The translations under genes were made by a program, and so were the position numbers. The notes beneath the pieces were generated by a model, which did not search any database, was not told the DNA's origin, and was given only the letters and a program-made list of their open reading frames with translations. A DNA stretch of 64,000 nucleotides, taken from the NCBI GenBank assembly GCA_937888905.1, contig CALATA010000001.1, forward strand, positions 434,001 to 498,000. The letters are read 5' to 3'. Shown piece by piece: positions 1-8,415 of this stretch. The first letter of the stretch is position 1. Each line of letters starts with the position of its first letter. Source of the DNA: Terrimonas sp937888905 (GTDB lineage Bacteria > Bacteroidota > Bacteroidia > Chitinophagales > Chitinophagaceae).

Positions 1-1
1 G

Positions 2-52
2 CACGAATTAGACGGAACAACGAGTATCAGAATACGTAAACCTGCGACCTAA
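2..52 (+). CDS. C-terminal end of an unidentified gene (partial)
   Basis: The first bases read open as a protein tail ending in DGTTSIRIRKPAT before a TAA stop. A strong plus-strand terminator hairpin follows about 20 bases later, which supports a gene ending here on this strand. Only 16 residues are visible, too few to name a family. Another frame also stops in this stretch, so the frame choice rests mainly on the terminator and the protein-like composition. Confidence 0.35.
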   Translation, partial: HELDGTTSIRIRKPAT

Positions 53-71
53 ACCTTTACTATGAAAGTGG

Positions 72-101
72 CTGCCCTGTAACAACGGGGCAGTTTTTTT
101 T
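72..101 (+). terminator. Rho-independent terminator
   Basis: CTGCCC pairs with GGGCAG across a short loop and is followed by eight T residues. It ends the plus-strand gene that enters the window from the left. Confidence 0.8.
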
Positions 102-330
102 GTGAATGGTGAATCGTCAATGGTGAGTCGTGAATGGTGAATCGTCAATGGTGAATGGTGAATGGTTCCTTCGCCTATATACGGGCAAACATTCCAGTGG
201 CTTAATTACTTTGCAGCTTTGCGAAAAAGCTCACGCAAAGCTACACAAGGGACAAAGACGCAAAGATCACCTAAAACCGATAAAGGCTGTTTAACTTACA
301 ACTTACTACTTATTACTTACTACCTCTCTC
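102..330. repeat. Intergenic repeat mosaic, copy 1
   Basis: This stretch holds three repeated blocks. The first is an array of GTGAATGGTGAATCGTCAAT-like units (102-167). The second is rich in CGCAAAG words (about 226-280). The third is an ACTTACTACTTATTACTTAC-like tract (about 290-325). Relatives of the blocks recur near 7.3, 9.4, 52.2 and 56.6 kb. The last block runs into the 3' end of the acyltransferase gene and supplies its stop codon. I see no coding gene here. Confidence 0.7.
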
Positions 331-1200
331 CACAAACGTATAATCATCCCGCCACTCATTCTTCCAGCGGCGGTGGCTCCACAACCACATATCGGGATAG
401 GTGCGGATCACATTTTCGAGGTAGTCGACAAAACGACGCGTGAGATCTTCGGTAGTGGTTTGTTGGGGAAATTCTTCTTCCACTTTGAGCTCAAGCACAT
501 AACGCCCGCGCCGGGGCTTATGAATAAAGGCAAAAATGACCACACAGTCATTGGCAATTGCATTCTTCGCGGGGCCCGCCGTAAACGGTGCACGTTTACC
601 AAAAAAATCAAACCATAATGCCCGCAACATGTGTCCCGGGTTCTGGTCCGCTACCAGTCCCAGCAGGTATTGCTTATGGCGGTAAGGCAGGATGTCTGCC
701 TGCATATTATTGGCGCGTAATAATACCGTGCCGCTGCGCGAACGTATTTTTCTGAATATACGGTCAAACACTTTATTACTGATGGGAGCATATACGCCGA
801 GAAATTGAAAACGCAGTGCCGCTTTCCCCGCGAGGTTTCCCCATTCCCAGTTGAAGTTATGGCCAAGGTGCATTTGCACTCTCCGGCCACTTTCATAAAA
901 TTGATTAGCTACTTCCCAGTTGCCGGTAAAGCGTTTCGAAATATAACGCTCCGATGCACTGATGATCTTTATCGTTTCAATAAAGGAGTCAATAAAATTT
1001 CTGTAAAAACGCCTGGCGATCTTTTTCCGCTCTTCTATCGTTTTTTCGGGAAAGGCAATCGCGAGATTGTTCATCACCACCTCCTTGCGATAGCCGATCA
1101 TACGATATACCACAAATGTCAGGATGTCGGAGATCACATATAGTACGCGCAAAGGCAATAGAGAGATCAACCATAAAAATCCGTATACCAAATAATACAT
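313..1200 (-). CDS. LpxL/HtrB-family lysophospholipid acyltransferase
   Basis: A 295-residue membrane-associated acyltransferase of the lipid A biosynthesis (LpxL/HtrB) family, expected to move an acyl chain onto lipid A or a related glycolipid at the inner membrane. An N-terminal hydrophobic segment (about residues 3-35) precedes the catalytic HX4E motif, H114 to E119 in HNFNWE. It follows nadB by 14 bases on the same strand, so the two are probably co-transcribed. The last six codons (VERGSK and stop) lie in the intergenic repeat, so the original C-terminus may have been replaced. The family is clear; the exact acceptor is not. Confidence 0.88.
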   Translation of the reverse strand: MYYLVYGFLWLISLLPLRVLYVISDILTFVVYRMIGYRKEVVMNNLAIAFPEKTIEERKKIARRFYRNFIDSFIETIKIISASERYISKRFTGNWEVANQFYESGRRVQMHLGHNFNWEWGNLAGKAALRFQFLGVYAPISNKVFDRIFRKIRSRSGTVLLRANNMQADILPYRHKQYLLGLVADQNPGHMLRALWFDFFGKRAPFTAGPAKNAIANDCVVIFAFIHKPRRGRYVLELKVEEEFPQQTTTEDLTRRFVDYLENVIRTYPDMWLWSHRRWKNEWRDDYTFVERGSK

Positions 1201-1214
1201 GTCTGCTGTTCTTT

Positions 1215-2831
1215 TTATAAAACGATATTCTGCACCAATTCACTTTTACCGGGATAATCTGTGTTGAAATGCAGACCACGGCTTTCTTTTCTGAAATCAG
1301 CGCCTTTTACAATGAGGTAACCAACTGTTATGAGATTGCGCAATTCAAGCAGTTGCGGAGAGATGGAACTACCCTGGTAGAGTTGCTCCGTTTCTTCCCA
1401 CAGAAGGTCCAGCCTGTTCAATGCCCGCCGCAAACGGATATCGTTGCGCACGATACCAACATAATCGCTCATCACCTGCTGCAGTTCTTTCAGGCTTTGC
1501 GTAATGAGGATCATTTCCTTTGGTTCACTGGTGCCTTCCGCGTTCCAGTCGGGAATGTGTTCTGCCTGCACCTGCGTATATTTTTTCGCTTCCGTAACGG
1601 CCGTTACATCCAGGTAACAACGGTGCGCAAAAACCATTGCTTCCAGCAGCGAATTGCTGGCAAGACGATTGGCACCATGAAGGCCCGTGCTGCTGCATTC
1701 GCCACAGACATACAGTTGCTGAATGGAACTGCGGCCCCATTCATCCGATTTGATGCCGCCGCAACTGTAATGCGCCGCAGGAGCCACCGGTATCATGTTC
1801 TGCGAAATGTCGATACCGATGCTTAAACATTTCTGATAAATATTCGGGAAGTGCTCGATGAATTTTTCTTTAGAAAAATGCCGGCAATCCAACCATACAT
1901 GTTCGGTACCCGTGCGTTTCATTTCACTGTCGATGGCGCGGGCAACGATGTCGCGCGGAGCCAGATCGCGACGCGGATCGTACCGCTCCATAAAGGCTTC
2001 TCCTTCTTTGTTGCGCAAAATACCGCCATCGCCCCGCACGGCTTCCGTGATCAGAAAAGCCTGCCCCCGCAGCCCCGGTTCATAAAGTGCTGTCGGGTGA
2101 AACTGGATGAATTCCATGTTCTCGATACGTCCTTTCGCACGGTACACCATGGCCACACCATCACCTGTGGCAATCGCCGGATTGGTGGTGGTGCGGTATA
2201 CCTGGCCATTGCCGCCTGTGGCCAGCAGGGTAGTAGCCGATAATATTTTTTCGATGCGGTTGGTTTCGAGATTCAATGCATACACACCATAACACGTTAT
2301 GTCGGGCGTCGATTTGGTTACGAGATAACCAAGATGGTGTTGGGTAATGATATCTACGACAAAGAAGTGTTTAACCAGTTCAATATTCGGTTGCGCCGCT
2401 ACTGCATCCAGCAGCGTGCGTTCCATTTCCCAACCCGTGATGTCTTTGTGATGGATGATGCGAAACTCCGAGTGTCCGCCTTCTTTGCCCAGTTTGTAAT
2501 CGCCGTCTTTTTCTTTGTCAAATCTTGCGCCCCATTCAATGAGCTCGCGCACCCGGTCCGGACCTTCCTTCACTACGATCTCCACCACGCCCGGGTTGCA
2601 AAGCCCGTCACCGGCGATGAGTGTGTCTTCGATGTGTTTTTCGAAACTGTCATTTTCCAGGTCGTTTACCACGGCCACGCCGCCCTGTGCATATTTGGTG
2701 TTGGTTTCATCGGCCGCGGCCTTTGTCATCACCAATATTTTTTTGTCAGGGAAATGACGCGCTACTTTCAGCGCATAGGTGAGGCCGGCGATGCCCGACC
2801 CGATGACGAGATAATCGGTTTTCCTTTCCAT
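1215..2831 (-). CDS. nadB: L-aspartate oxidase
   Basis: FAD enzyme that oxidises L-aspartate to iminoaspartate, the first step of de novo NAD synthesis. At 538 residues it has the usual family length. The N-terminal dinucleotide motif GSGIAG (residues 11-16) is intact, followed by TNTKYAQGGVA, EFIQFHPTAL, RGDGG and AAHYSCGGI, all typical of NadB and its succinate dehydrogenase flavoprotein relatives. A soluble C-terminal helical domain follows. No nadA or nadC is in the window. A Bacteroidota-type -7 element lies about 45 bases upstream. Confidence 0.95.
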   Translation of the reverse strand: MERKTDYLVIGSGIAGLTYALKVARHFPDKKILVMTKAAADETNTKYAQGGVAVVNDLENDSFEKHIEDTLIAGDGLCNPGVVEIVVKEGPDRVRELIEWGARFDKEKDGDYKLGKEGGHSEFRIIHHKDITGWEMERTLLDAVAAQPNIELVKHFFVVDIITQHHLGYLVTKSTPDITCYGVYALNLETNRIEKILSATTLLATGGNGQVYRTTTNPAIATGDGVAMVYRAKGRIENMEFIQFHPTALYEPGLRGQAFLITEAVRGDGGILRNKEGEAFMERYDPRRDLAPRDIVARAIDSEMKRTGTEHVWLDCRHFSKEKFIEHFPNIYQKCLSIGIDISQNMIPVAPAAHYSCGGIKSDEWGRSSIQQLYVCGECSSTGLHGANRLASNSLLEAMVFAHRCYLDVTAVTEAKKYTQVQAEHIPDWNAEGTSEPKEMILITQSLKELQQVMSDYVGIVRNDIRLRRALNRLDLLWEETEQLYQGSSISPQLLELRNLITVGYLIVKGADFRKESRGLHFNTDYPGKSELVQNIVL

Positions 2832-2874
2832 TCGTTATACTGCCGGGATATCCCGCGACTTCGGGGCCAGCAGG

Positions 2875-2901
2875 CAAATTTACCGCATATTCCGCACCAA
2901 A
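2875..2901 (-). promoter_or_regulatory. Candidate nadB promoter
   Basis: On the minus strand the word TAAATTTG fits the Bacteroidota -7 consensus TAnnTTTG, with a TTTG further upstream. The 15-base spacing is shorter than usual, so only the -7 element is convincing. Confidence 0.4.
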
Positions 2902-2914
2902 CGACAGTATTTGA

Positions 2915-3592
2915 TCAACGGTTGCTGCGGTAGTTGAGCCAGCGGCTGATTCCCAGGATCAGGCTCCATTGCGCCAGCCCGTAAGTGAGCATGATGCAAA
3001 TACCCGCAGCCGGCAACGGCTGATAGAATTTATTGATGGCAAGCAGTGAATCCGATAGCACAAACATGATCGCGCCCGCCACGATCAACTGCCCCGCACG
3101 CGGCACCGGTGACCGCCATAGTTGCAAGGCCAGGAATAACATCACCGTGATCACCAAACCATATATCCGCACGGGCCAAAGCATATCGGTTAATGAATTA
3201 TTCAGCAAGAACATAATACCTCCGTAAAACAACAAGGATGGCAGTAGCCAAACACCACGAATGGCAATATTTTCCTGTTTGCTCATTTTATAAAAAATGA
3301 TGCAGTAAAAGATATGGGCCAGCAAAAAAGAGGAAAGGCCCAACAGGAAATAGATCGGCTTGTAAGTCTGGAACATCAGCAACACATCGCCGGCCCAGGA
3401 AAAAAATAAAGCCATCAGTGCAAGACTCCGCAAACGCGATGATGCCGGAGTAGACAGCAACAACCAGGCAAACAATCCGGCGACGATCAGCGGTTTGCTG
3501 AATAGTTCAACCGGATGGTTGTCCATTGCAATCGCAAGCAGGTTGGTAACCAATGCACCAACGGAGAGAAGGCAGGCAAGTCGTTTATACAT
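2915..3592 (-). CDS. Lysoplasmalogenase (YhhN family)
   Basis: A 225-residue integral membrane protein with about eight hydrophobic helices and little soluble sequence. It matches the YhhN/TMEM86 family, whose members hydrolyse the vinyl ether of lysoplasmalogens. Conserved features include the acidic FSWAGDVLLMF segment near residue 65 and the late FVLSDSLLAINKF helix. It ends one base from the ispG stop region on the same strand, so it probably lies downstream in the ispG transcript. The substrate in this organism is not evident. Confidence 0.8.
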   Translation of the reverse strand: MYKRLACLLSVGALVTNLLAIAMDNHPVELFSKPLIVAGLFAWLLLSTPASSRLRSLALMALFFSWAGDVLLMFQTYKPIYFLLGLSSFLLAHIFYCIIFYKMSKQENIAIRGVWLLPSLLFYGGIMFLLNNSLTDMLWPVRIYGLVITVMLFLALQLWRSPVPRAGQLIVAGAIMFVLSDSLLAINKFYQPLPAAGICIMLTYGLAQWSLILGISRWLNYRSNR

Positions 3593-3593
3593 A

Positions 3594-5606
3594 TCAGGCC
3601 GGGTCTACCCAGGCTTCGTTTTCTTTCAGCAGATTGATCAGTTCGTCCACCGCTGTTTCGCTGTTCACATTTTTCTTCACCACTTCTTTCCCTTTGTACA
3701 GGGTAATCTTTCCGGGGCCGCTTCCCACATAACCGAAATCTGCATCAGCCATTTCTCCCGGACCGTTTACGATACATCCCATGATCGCAATTTTCACCCC
3801 TTTCAGGTGATGCGTGCGCGAACGGATTTTTGCGGTCGTTTCCTGTAGATCAAAAAGTGTACGTCCGCAGGAAGGACAGGAAATATATTCTGTTTTTGAA
3901 ATACGTGTACGCGTAGCCTGCAGGATAGAGAAGGCCGTATTGTTCACGAACTCTTCGGCACTTTGGTTTTGCAGATAATTTCTGCCCGATGCCTGCAATG
4001 CCTGGTCGCCACCGGCGAGCTGATGATACGCATGCTGCGAAAGACCAAGGCAAATGCCATCGCCCATTCCGTCGAGCAGCAGTGCGCCTGTTTCCGTAGC
4101 AAAATGGATCAGGTGTTCATCGGGTGTCTGCCATTGACTGTCGGTGATCAGGATCACCGGATTGCGTGCATTTTTTTCTGCCAGCGCCACAAACATTTTG
4201 CGCACGCTTTGCATGGCATTTTTACGCTCGCTGCTGAGGCAGAGCACCACCGTTGGATCGTTGACCAATGCATCGAGGAAGGTGAAATCATTCACGGTTG
4301 TTTCATCACTGAAACAATCCACCATCACAAAGTTCAGCCACGGATGACGCAGTTCGGCTTTGACAAAACCGCTGTCCTGGAATAAAGGAAAACAGTTTTC
4401 TTTATCGGTTGCCGTCTGCCAGGCGCCAGCATTCAGGATCACTTTGAGTGTACCGGGCAGGGCAAATGGCGGCAAATGATTATTGGTAAAAATATAGTCG
4501 GCGGCCGCATCTCCGATATGCCATTTATCCAGCGCAGCATCGTAGTTGTAACCAATGCCACGCAGATTTTCCGGTATCAGTTCGCCTGTCTTGCTCAGGT
4601 CTGCAATTACAACGGGCACTTGTTTTTCTCCGATGTTGCCAATCGCAAAAGAATCGCGGCGTTGATAGTTGAAGGGATCGTAGGGCAACCTGATCGTTTC
4701 GTCTGTGGCGGGTGAGGTGGCAGCGGGCGTGTAACGTTTTACAATATCGCGGCACACCGGTATTTCGAGTTCGGGATCTTCTGTCAGGGAAACGCGGACG
4801 GTGTCGCCGATACCATCTTCCAGCAAAGAGCCGATGCCGATAGCGGATTTGATGCGGCCATCTTCTCCGTCGCCGGCTTCGGTAACGCCTAGGTGCAGGG
4901 GATAACATTCAGAAAATTCTTCCTGCATGGTTTTGATCAGTAGCCGGTAAGCCTGCACCATCACCTGCGGATTGCTCGCTTTCATGCTCAGCACAATATT
5001 GTGATAGCTTTCATCACGCGCGATGCGCAGGAACTCCATCGCACTTTCCACCATGCCAACCGGGGTATCTCCGTAGCGGCTCATGATGCGGTCGCTCAGC
5101 GAGCCGTGGTTGGTACCGATGCGCATGGCCGTGCCGTATTCGCGGCAGATGCGGATGAGCGGTGTAAAGCGTTCGCGGATGCGGTCGATCTCTTCTGCAT
5201 AATCCGCGTCGGTGTATTCGATCAGTTCAAATTTCTTTTTGTCGACGTAGTTGCCGGGGTTCACGCGCACTTTTTCCACGATGCGGGCAGCGATTTCGGC
5301 GGCGTTGGGCGTGAAATGAATGTCAGCTACCAGCGGCGTGTGGTAACCCCGGCGGCGCAGTTCATTTTTTATAGCGAGCAGGTTCTCTGCTTCTTTTTTG
5401 GAGGGGGCGGTAATGCGTACCAGTTCGGCACCGGCTTCAATGCAACGGATGCTTTGCTCTACCGTAGCCATGGTGTCCATGGTATCGGTGGTAGTCATGG
5501 TCTGCAGACGGATGGGATGGTTATTACCCAGCAACAGGTCTCCGATTTTTACTTCTTTGGTCAGGAGCCGCCGATAGCGGGTAAGCGATTCACAATAATA
5601 TTGCAT
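3594..5606 (-). CDS. ispG: 4-hydroxy-3-methylbut-2-enyl diphosphate synthase, long form
   Basis: Fe-S enzyme of the MEP isoprenoid pathway that converts MEcPP to HMBPP. The N-terminal TIM barrel starts near residue 15 (VKIGDLLLGNNHPIRLQTMT). The C-terminal reductase-like domain carries the cluster ligands C577 and C580 (CPSC), C611 and E618 (GCIVNGPGE). At 670 residues it is far longer than the roughly 370-residue enterobacterial protein. The extra domain between barrel and cluster domain (about residues 290-570) is the known long form of Bacteroidota, Chlamydiae and plants. All catalytic elements are present. Confidence 0.96.
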   Translation of the reverse strand: MQYYCESLTRYRRLLTKEVKIGDLLLGNNHPIRLQTMTTTDTMDTMATVEQSIRCIEAGAELVRITAPSKKEAENLLAIKNELRRRGYHTPLVADIHFTPNAAEIAARIVEKVRVNPGNYVDKKKFELIEYTDADYAEEIDRIRERFTPLIRICREYGTAMRIGTNHGSLSDRIMSRYGDTPVGMVESAMEFLRIARDESYHNIVLSMKASNPQVMVQAYRLLIKTMQEEFSECYPLHLGVTEAGDGEDGRIKSAIGIGSLLEDGIGDTVRVSLTEDPELEIPVCRDIVKRYTPAATSPATDETIRLPYDPFNYQRRDSFAIGNIGEKQVPVVIADLSKTGELIPENLRGIGYNYDAALDKWHIGDAAADYIFTNNHLPPFALPGTLKVILNAGAWQTATDKENCFPLFQDSGFVKAELRHPWLNFVMVDCFSDETTVNDFTFLDALVNDPTVVLCLSSERKNAMQSVRKMFVALAEKNARNPVILITDSQWQTPDEHLIHFATETGALLLDGMGDGICLGLSQHAYHQLAGGDQALQASGRNYLQNQSAEEFVNNTAFSILQATRTRISKTEYISCPSCGRTLFDLQETTAKIRSRTHHLKGVKIAIMGCIVNGPGEMADADFGYVGSGPGKITLYKGKEVVKKNVNSETAVDELINLLKENEAWVDPA

Positions 5607-5633
5607 ACCGCAAAGATATTAGAAACTTGGGGC

Positions 5634-6275
5634 TTACCAGTCCTTCTGATTGTTACCTCCGCCTTGTTTTTTCTGCTGGTTGGCGCGGTTCTGGACTTGT
5701 TTTTCCTTTTGGCGGAGAAGGTCCAACTGGCGTTGGGCCTCGCGTTGGTTCATTTTTGATTGGGGTTGTTGTTCCTGCTGCTCTTTTTTCTTTTGATCCT
5801 TCTCCTGTTGTTTTTGTTTCTCCGGATTTTTCTTTTTTTGTTCCAGCAGGGCCTTTTGCAGGTTTTCCCGGGCTTCTTTGTTGTTGGGGTCGAGGCGTAA
5901 GGCCTGTTTGTAGGCTTCGATGCTTTCTTCCAGTTTTTGCTGGCCGGTGAGGATCACACCTTTATTGTACCAGGCGAGGGATTTATGATTTTTCTGCACC
6001 TTTTCACCGGCGATCAGTTCATCATAAAGTGCAATGGCCTGATCGGGTTGTTTCAGCAGGAAAAGTGCATTGGCGCGGTTGTAACGGGCTATGGAGTTAT
6101 CGGCATCGTTGCGCAGCGCTTCTTCGTAAGAAAGTGATGCTTTATCCCATTGTCCCTGGCGGAAAAATTCATTTCCTTCGGCGGTCAGTTCCCGGCTTCT
6201 GTTGACGTCGGTGGTTTGTGCAAATGCAGTTACCGGCAACAACAGGAATAATATGTACAGCAGGCACTTGTTCAT
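5634..6275 (-). CDS. TPR protein, BatC-like
   Basis: A secreted or periplasmic TPR protein of 213 residues. The chosen ATG gives a clean signal peptide (MNKCLLYILFLLLPVTAFAQ) and overlaps the stop of the upstream VWA gene in an ATGA arrangement, which argues for translational coupling. Three TPR-like repeats span about residues 30-130. A low-complexity tail rich in K, Q and E follows, a layout typical of BatC in the Bacteroidota bat operons. Bat proteins have been linked to aerotolerance and envelope stress; the exact role is not settled. Confidence 0.82.
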   Translation of the reverse strand: MNKCLLYILFLLLPVTAFAQTTDVNRSRELTAEGNEFFRQGQWDKASLSYEEALRNDADNSIARYNRANALFLLKQPDQAIALYDELIAGEKVQKNHKSLAWYNKGVILTGQQKLEESIEAYKQALRLDPNNKEARENLQKALLEQKKKNPEKQKQQEKDQKKKEQQEQQPQSKMNQREAQRQLDLLRQKEKQVQNRANQQKKQGGGNNQKDW

Positions 6276-7210
6276 GCCAGTACTTTTTTTGTTTCGGGAA
6301 TAAAAGATTCTATCAGCAATAAAAGCAACATGGCTCCGGCAAAGCACCAGTAGTAGGTGGTATAATTCATGCGCGAAACGTCGCCGGTTACTTTGGTTTC
6401 AATCTGGCCGAGTTGTTGGGTGATGGTGTTGACGGCCTCTTCGCTGTTTTCCAATCTTACATAAACGCCGTTGGTCAACCCTGCAATTTCTTTCAATTCG
6501 GCTTCGTTGAGTTTGGAGAGAACGGGATTGCCGGTCTCGTCGCGTTTGGGCTCGCCGGTATCCGGATCGGGGACATAAGCGCCTTCTGCGGAACCGATAC
6601 CCACGGTGTTGATCATCATACCGTAGGAGGCCAGTTCTTTGGCGGTTGACAAGGCGGCTTCGTCGTGGTCTTCCCCATCGGTGATGAGTACAACAGCTTT
6701 ATAAGTTGATTCGCTGGCACCGAAAGCGGTGTTGCTCATTTTGAGGGCATCGCTGATAACGGTGCCTTGCAGCGGAATGCCATCGGGGCTGGCACTGGAC
6801 ACAAACAATTGAGCGGCATTGTGATCGCCGGTCAGCGGCATTTGCAGGTAAGCTTTGCCTGCAAAAACCACGAGGCCGATGCGGTCGTCGGGAATTTTTG
6901 TGAGTAAGCGGCTGATAAACTGGCGGGCGCGTTCGAGGCGGTTAGGTGCCAGATCGGTGGCCAGCATGCTGCGGCTGACATCGAGTGCTATTACTACATC
7001 GATGCCTTTGCGCGTCACTCCATCCGGACCGCCGGGTTTGCGGAGATTCATGACGGTTACCACGCCTGTAGCGAAGGCAAGCAGCACGAGGATGAATTTC
7101 ACGAAAAATTTCCGGCGTGAGTAAGCCGCCGTCAGTCCTTTTACCAGTTCCGGATCGCCGATTTTTCTACGCACGCGTTTCTTCCACAGCAGCAGCCATG
7201 TAAACAGCAC
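6272..7210 (-). CDS. VWA-domain membrane protein, BatB-like, with an unclear start
   Basis: A von Willebrand A domain protein of the Bat family. The MIDAS motif DxSxS is intact (D77, S79, S81 in DVSRSM), followed by the T and D motifs of the fold (PLTGD, ITDGEDHD). Hydrophobic helices flank the domain near residues 40-57 and at the C-terminus. The GTG used here lies inside a hydrophobic segment. Reading upstream in frame gives SYQFQYPHFIWLAGG, a typical Bat N-terminus, back to a CTG at 7273 and then a stop. The true start is therefore a CTG, or the ATG has been lost where the intergenic repeat abuts. No moxR, DUF58 or batA partner lies upstream. Confidence 0.82.
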   Translation of the reverse strand: MLFTWLLLWKKRVRRKIGDPELVKGLTAAYSRRKFFVKFILVLLAFATGVVTVMNLRKPGGPDGVTRKGIDVVIALDVSRSMLATDLAPNRLERARQFISRLLTKIPDDRIGLVVFAGKAYLQMPLTGDHNAAQLFVSSASPDGIPLQGTVISDALKMSNTAFGASESTYKAVVLITDGEDHDEAALSTAKELASYGMMINTVGIGSAEGAYVPDPDTGEPKRDETGNPVLSKLNEAELKEIAGLTNGVYVRLENSEEAVNTITQQLGQIETKVTGDVSRMNYTTYYWCFAGAMLLLLLIESFIPETKKVLA

Positions 7211-7278
7211 TGTGAGGATGAGCAGGCCACCGGCCAGCCAGATGAAATGCGGGTATTGAAATTGGTACGACAGGAGGG

Positions 7279-7440
7279 AGTATTAAGTTATAAGTTTTAG
7301 GTAAAAGGCGTAGGGCTTAAGGCAGAAGGTTGCTGGCAGCCGCAATCTTTACTGACTGATCACACCGTTCGCAAGTTTCTTTTGAAATTATCAAATTTTC
7401 AAATCATCAAATTGTATTGTTTGCAACGCAAACAATACAA
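7279..7440. repeat. Intergenic repeat mosaic, copy 2
   Basis: The block starts with TTAAGTTATAAGTTTTAGG, a relative of the tracts near 9.46, 52.2 and 56.6 kb. It continues with GGCGTAGGG and GGCAGAAGG words and an AAATTATCAAATTTTCAAAT tract. It lies directly against the 5' end of the Bat gene and the 3' end of the beta-lactamase gene. No coding gene is visible. Confidence 0.6.
7412..7440 (-). terminator. Perfect hairpin downstream of the beta-lactamase
   Basis: A 13-base perfect inverted repeat (TTGTATTGTTTGC / GCAAACAATACAA) with a 3-base loop lies 19 bases past the beta-lactamase stop. Read on the minus strand it is followed by an AT-rich tract rather than a clean T run, so termination is likely but not certain. 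Confidence 0.45.
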
Positions 7441-7458
7441 ACTTCCCGCCAAAAAACA

Positions 7459-8301
7459 TCACATTTTCCCTTCGAAGAATCCGAGTTGCTTAAGGATGTC
7501 TTTGACCATTTTCAGTCGCACAGGTGCCATATCAAAATTATGATCGGTTGATTCTACGTTAAGCACAAAGAAATAGGGGTGTTCATTTTCTTCTACCCAA
7601 CCCACTACCCAGCCGATCGGATGACCTTGTTCGTTGAAACCCCAGCCGGTTTTATAACCCAGGCGATAATTGGCGTTGTTCTCGAAGAGCATCGCATGTT
7701 TTACTTTTTCCTGGTAAAGTTTAAAGAAAGGCAACTGGTTAAAGTAGAGTCGTTTTACCAGGCCGAGTTGTTCGTCCGGCGTTACTTTCAGGCTGTTGTC
7801 GAGCCAGAAGGTATCAATGGCGGTATGGATGCGGAACAGCGTATCTTTTTTACCGGCACCATAGTGCAATGAATCCATCCAGCGCTGCATGTCTTTTTGT
7901 CCAATCCTGCGTGCCACTTCCTGGTAATAAGGAACAGCCGATACGCGGAAGGCATCGTACATGGTGAGGTCTTTGTTCCATTCGGCTACGGAGCGGGTAA
8001 CGCCGTCCCAGGGAATGACCATGCTGTCGCCGGAGATCTTACCTGTTTGCAATCCTATCAGCGAATTGACGATTTTAAACGTGGAGGCCGGCAGGTAAGT
8101 ACTGTCGCGGTAGCGCTTCAGGTTGTAAACGGTGAACTCTCCGGTGCCGTTATTCATGAGGCCGAAGCAGCCGGTTACTTTATTTTCATCGAAATATTTT
8201 TTGAGGCTGTCATCAACGGTTACATTGTTCTGTGAGCAGGAGGCCATTATCAATACGATACCGATCAATCCTGCTAATAAACCTGGTCGTTTCAACATCA
8301 T
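7459..8301 (-). CDS. Class D (OXA-type) beta-lactamase, lipoprotein
   Basis: Serine beta-lactamase of class D, which hydrolyses beta-lactams in the periplasm through an acyl-enzyme. Counting from the first of two adjacent ATGs, the active-site motif STFK is at S73-K76 (the lysine is carbamylated in this class), SAV at S121-V123 and KTG at K217-G219. WDG, RSVAEWNKD and FWLDNSL also match OXA enzymes. The usual YGN motif reads YGA (from Y147). The N-terminus is a lipoprotein signal with lipobox LIMASC (C22), so the enzyme is probably membrane-anchored. A further in-frame TTG upstream is a less likely start. Substrate profile cannot be inferred. Confidence 0.92.
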   Translation of the reverse strand: MMLKRPGLLAGLIGIVLIMASCSQNNVTVDDSLKKYFDENKVTGCFGLMNNGTGEFTVYNLKRYRDSTYLPASTFKIVNSLIGLQTGKISGDSMVIPWDGVTRSVAEWNKDLTMYDAFRVSAVPYYQEVARRIGQKDMQRWMDSLHYGAGKKDTLFRIHTAIDTFWLDNSLKVTPDEQLGLVKRLYFNQLPFFKLYQEKVKHAMLFENNANYRLGYKTGWGFNEQGHPIGWVVGWVEENEHPYFFVLNVESTDHNFDMAPVRLKMVKDILKQLGFFEGKM

Positions 8302-8415
8302 ACGAGCTATATATTTGGGCAAAAATAAACCCAATGGCCGGGTTCTGGGCTTTTATATCAAAATAAGCCCGCAATTTTTGCGGATCAGGTACGTTTAAAA
8401 GCAAAACAACCCCGT

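Noticed and set aside
102..170. CRISPR-like array in the GTGAATGG repeats
   Set aside because: Units are short and contiguous, with no unique spacers and no cas genes nearby.
162..443. Plus-strand ORF across the first repeat region
   Set aside because: It is made mostly of repeat sequence and antisense to the acyltransferase gene.
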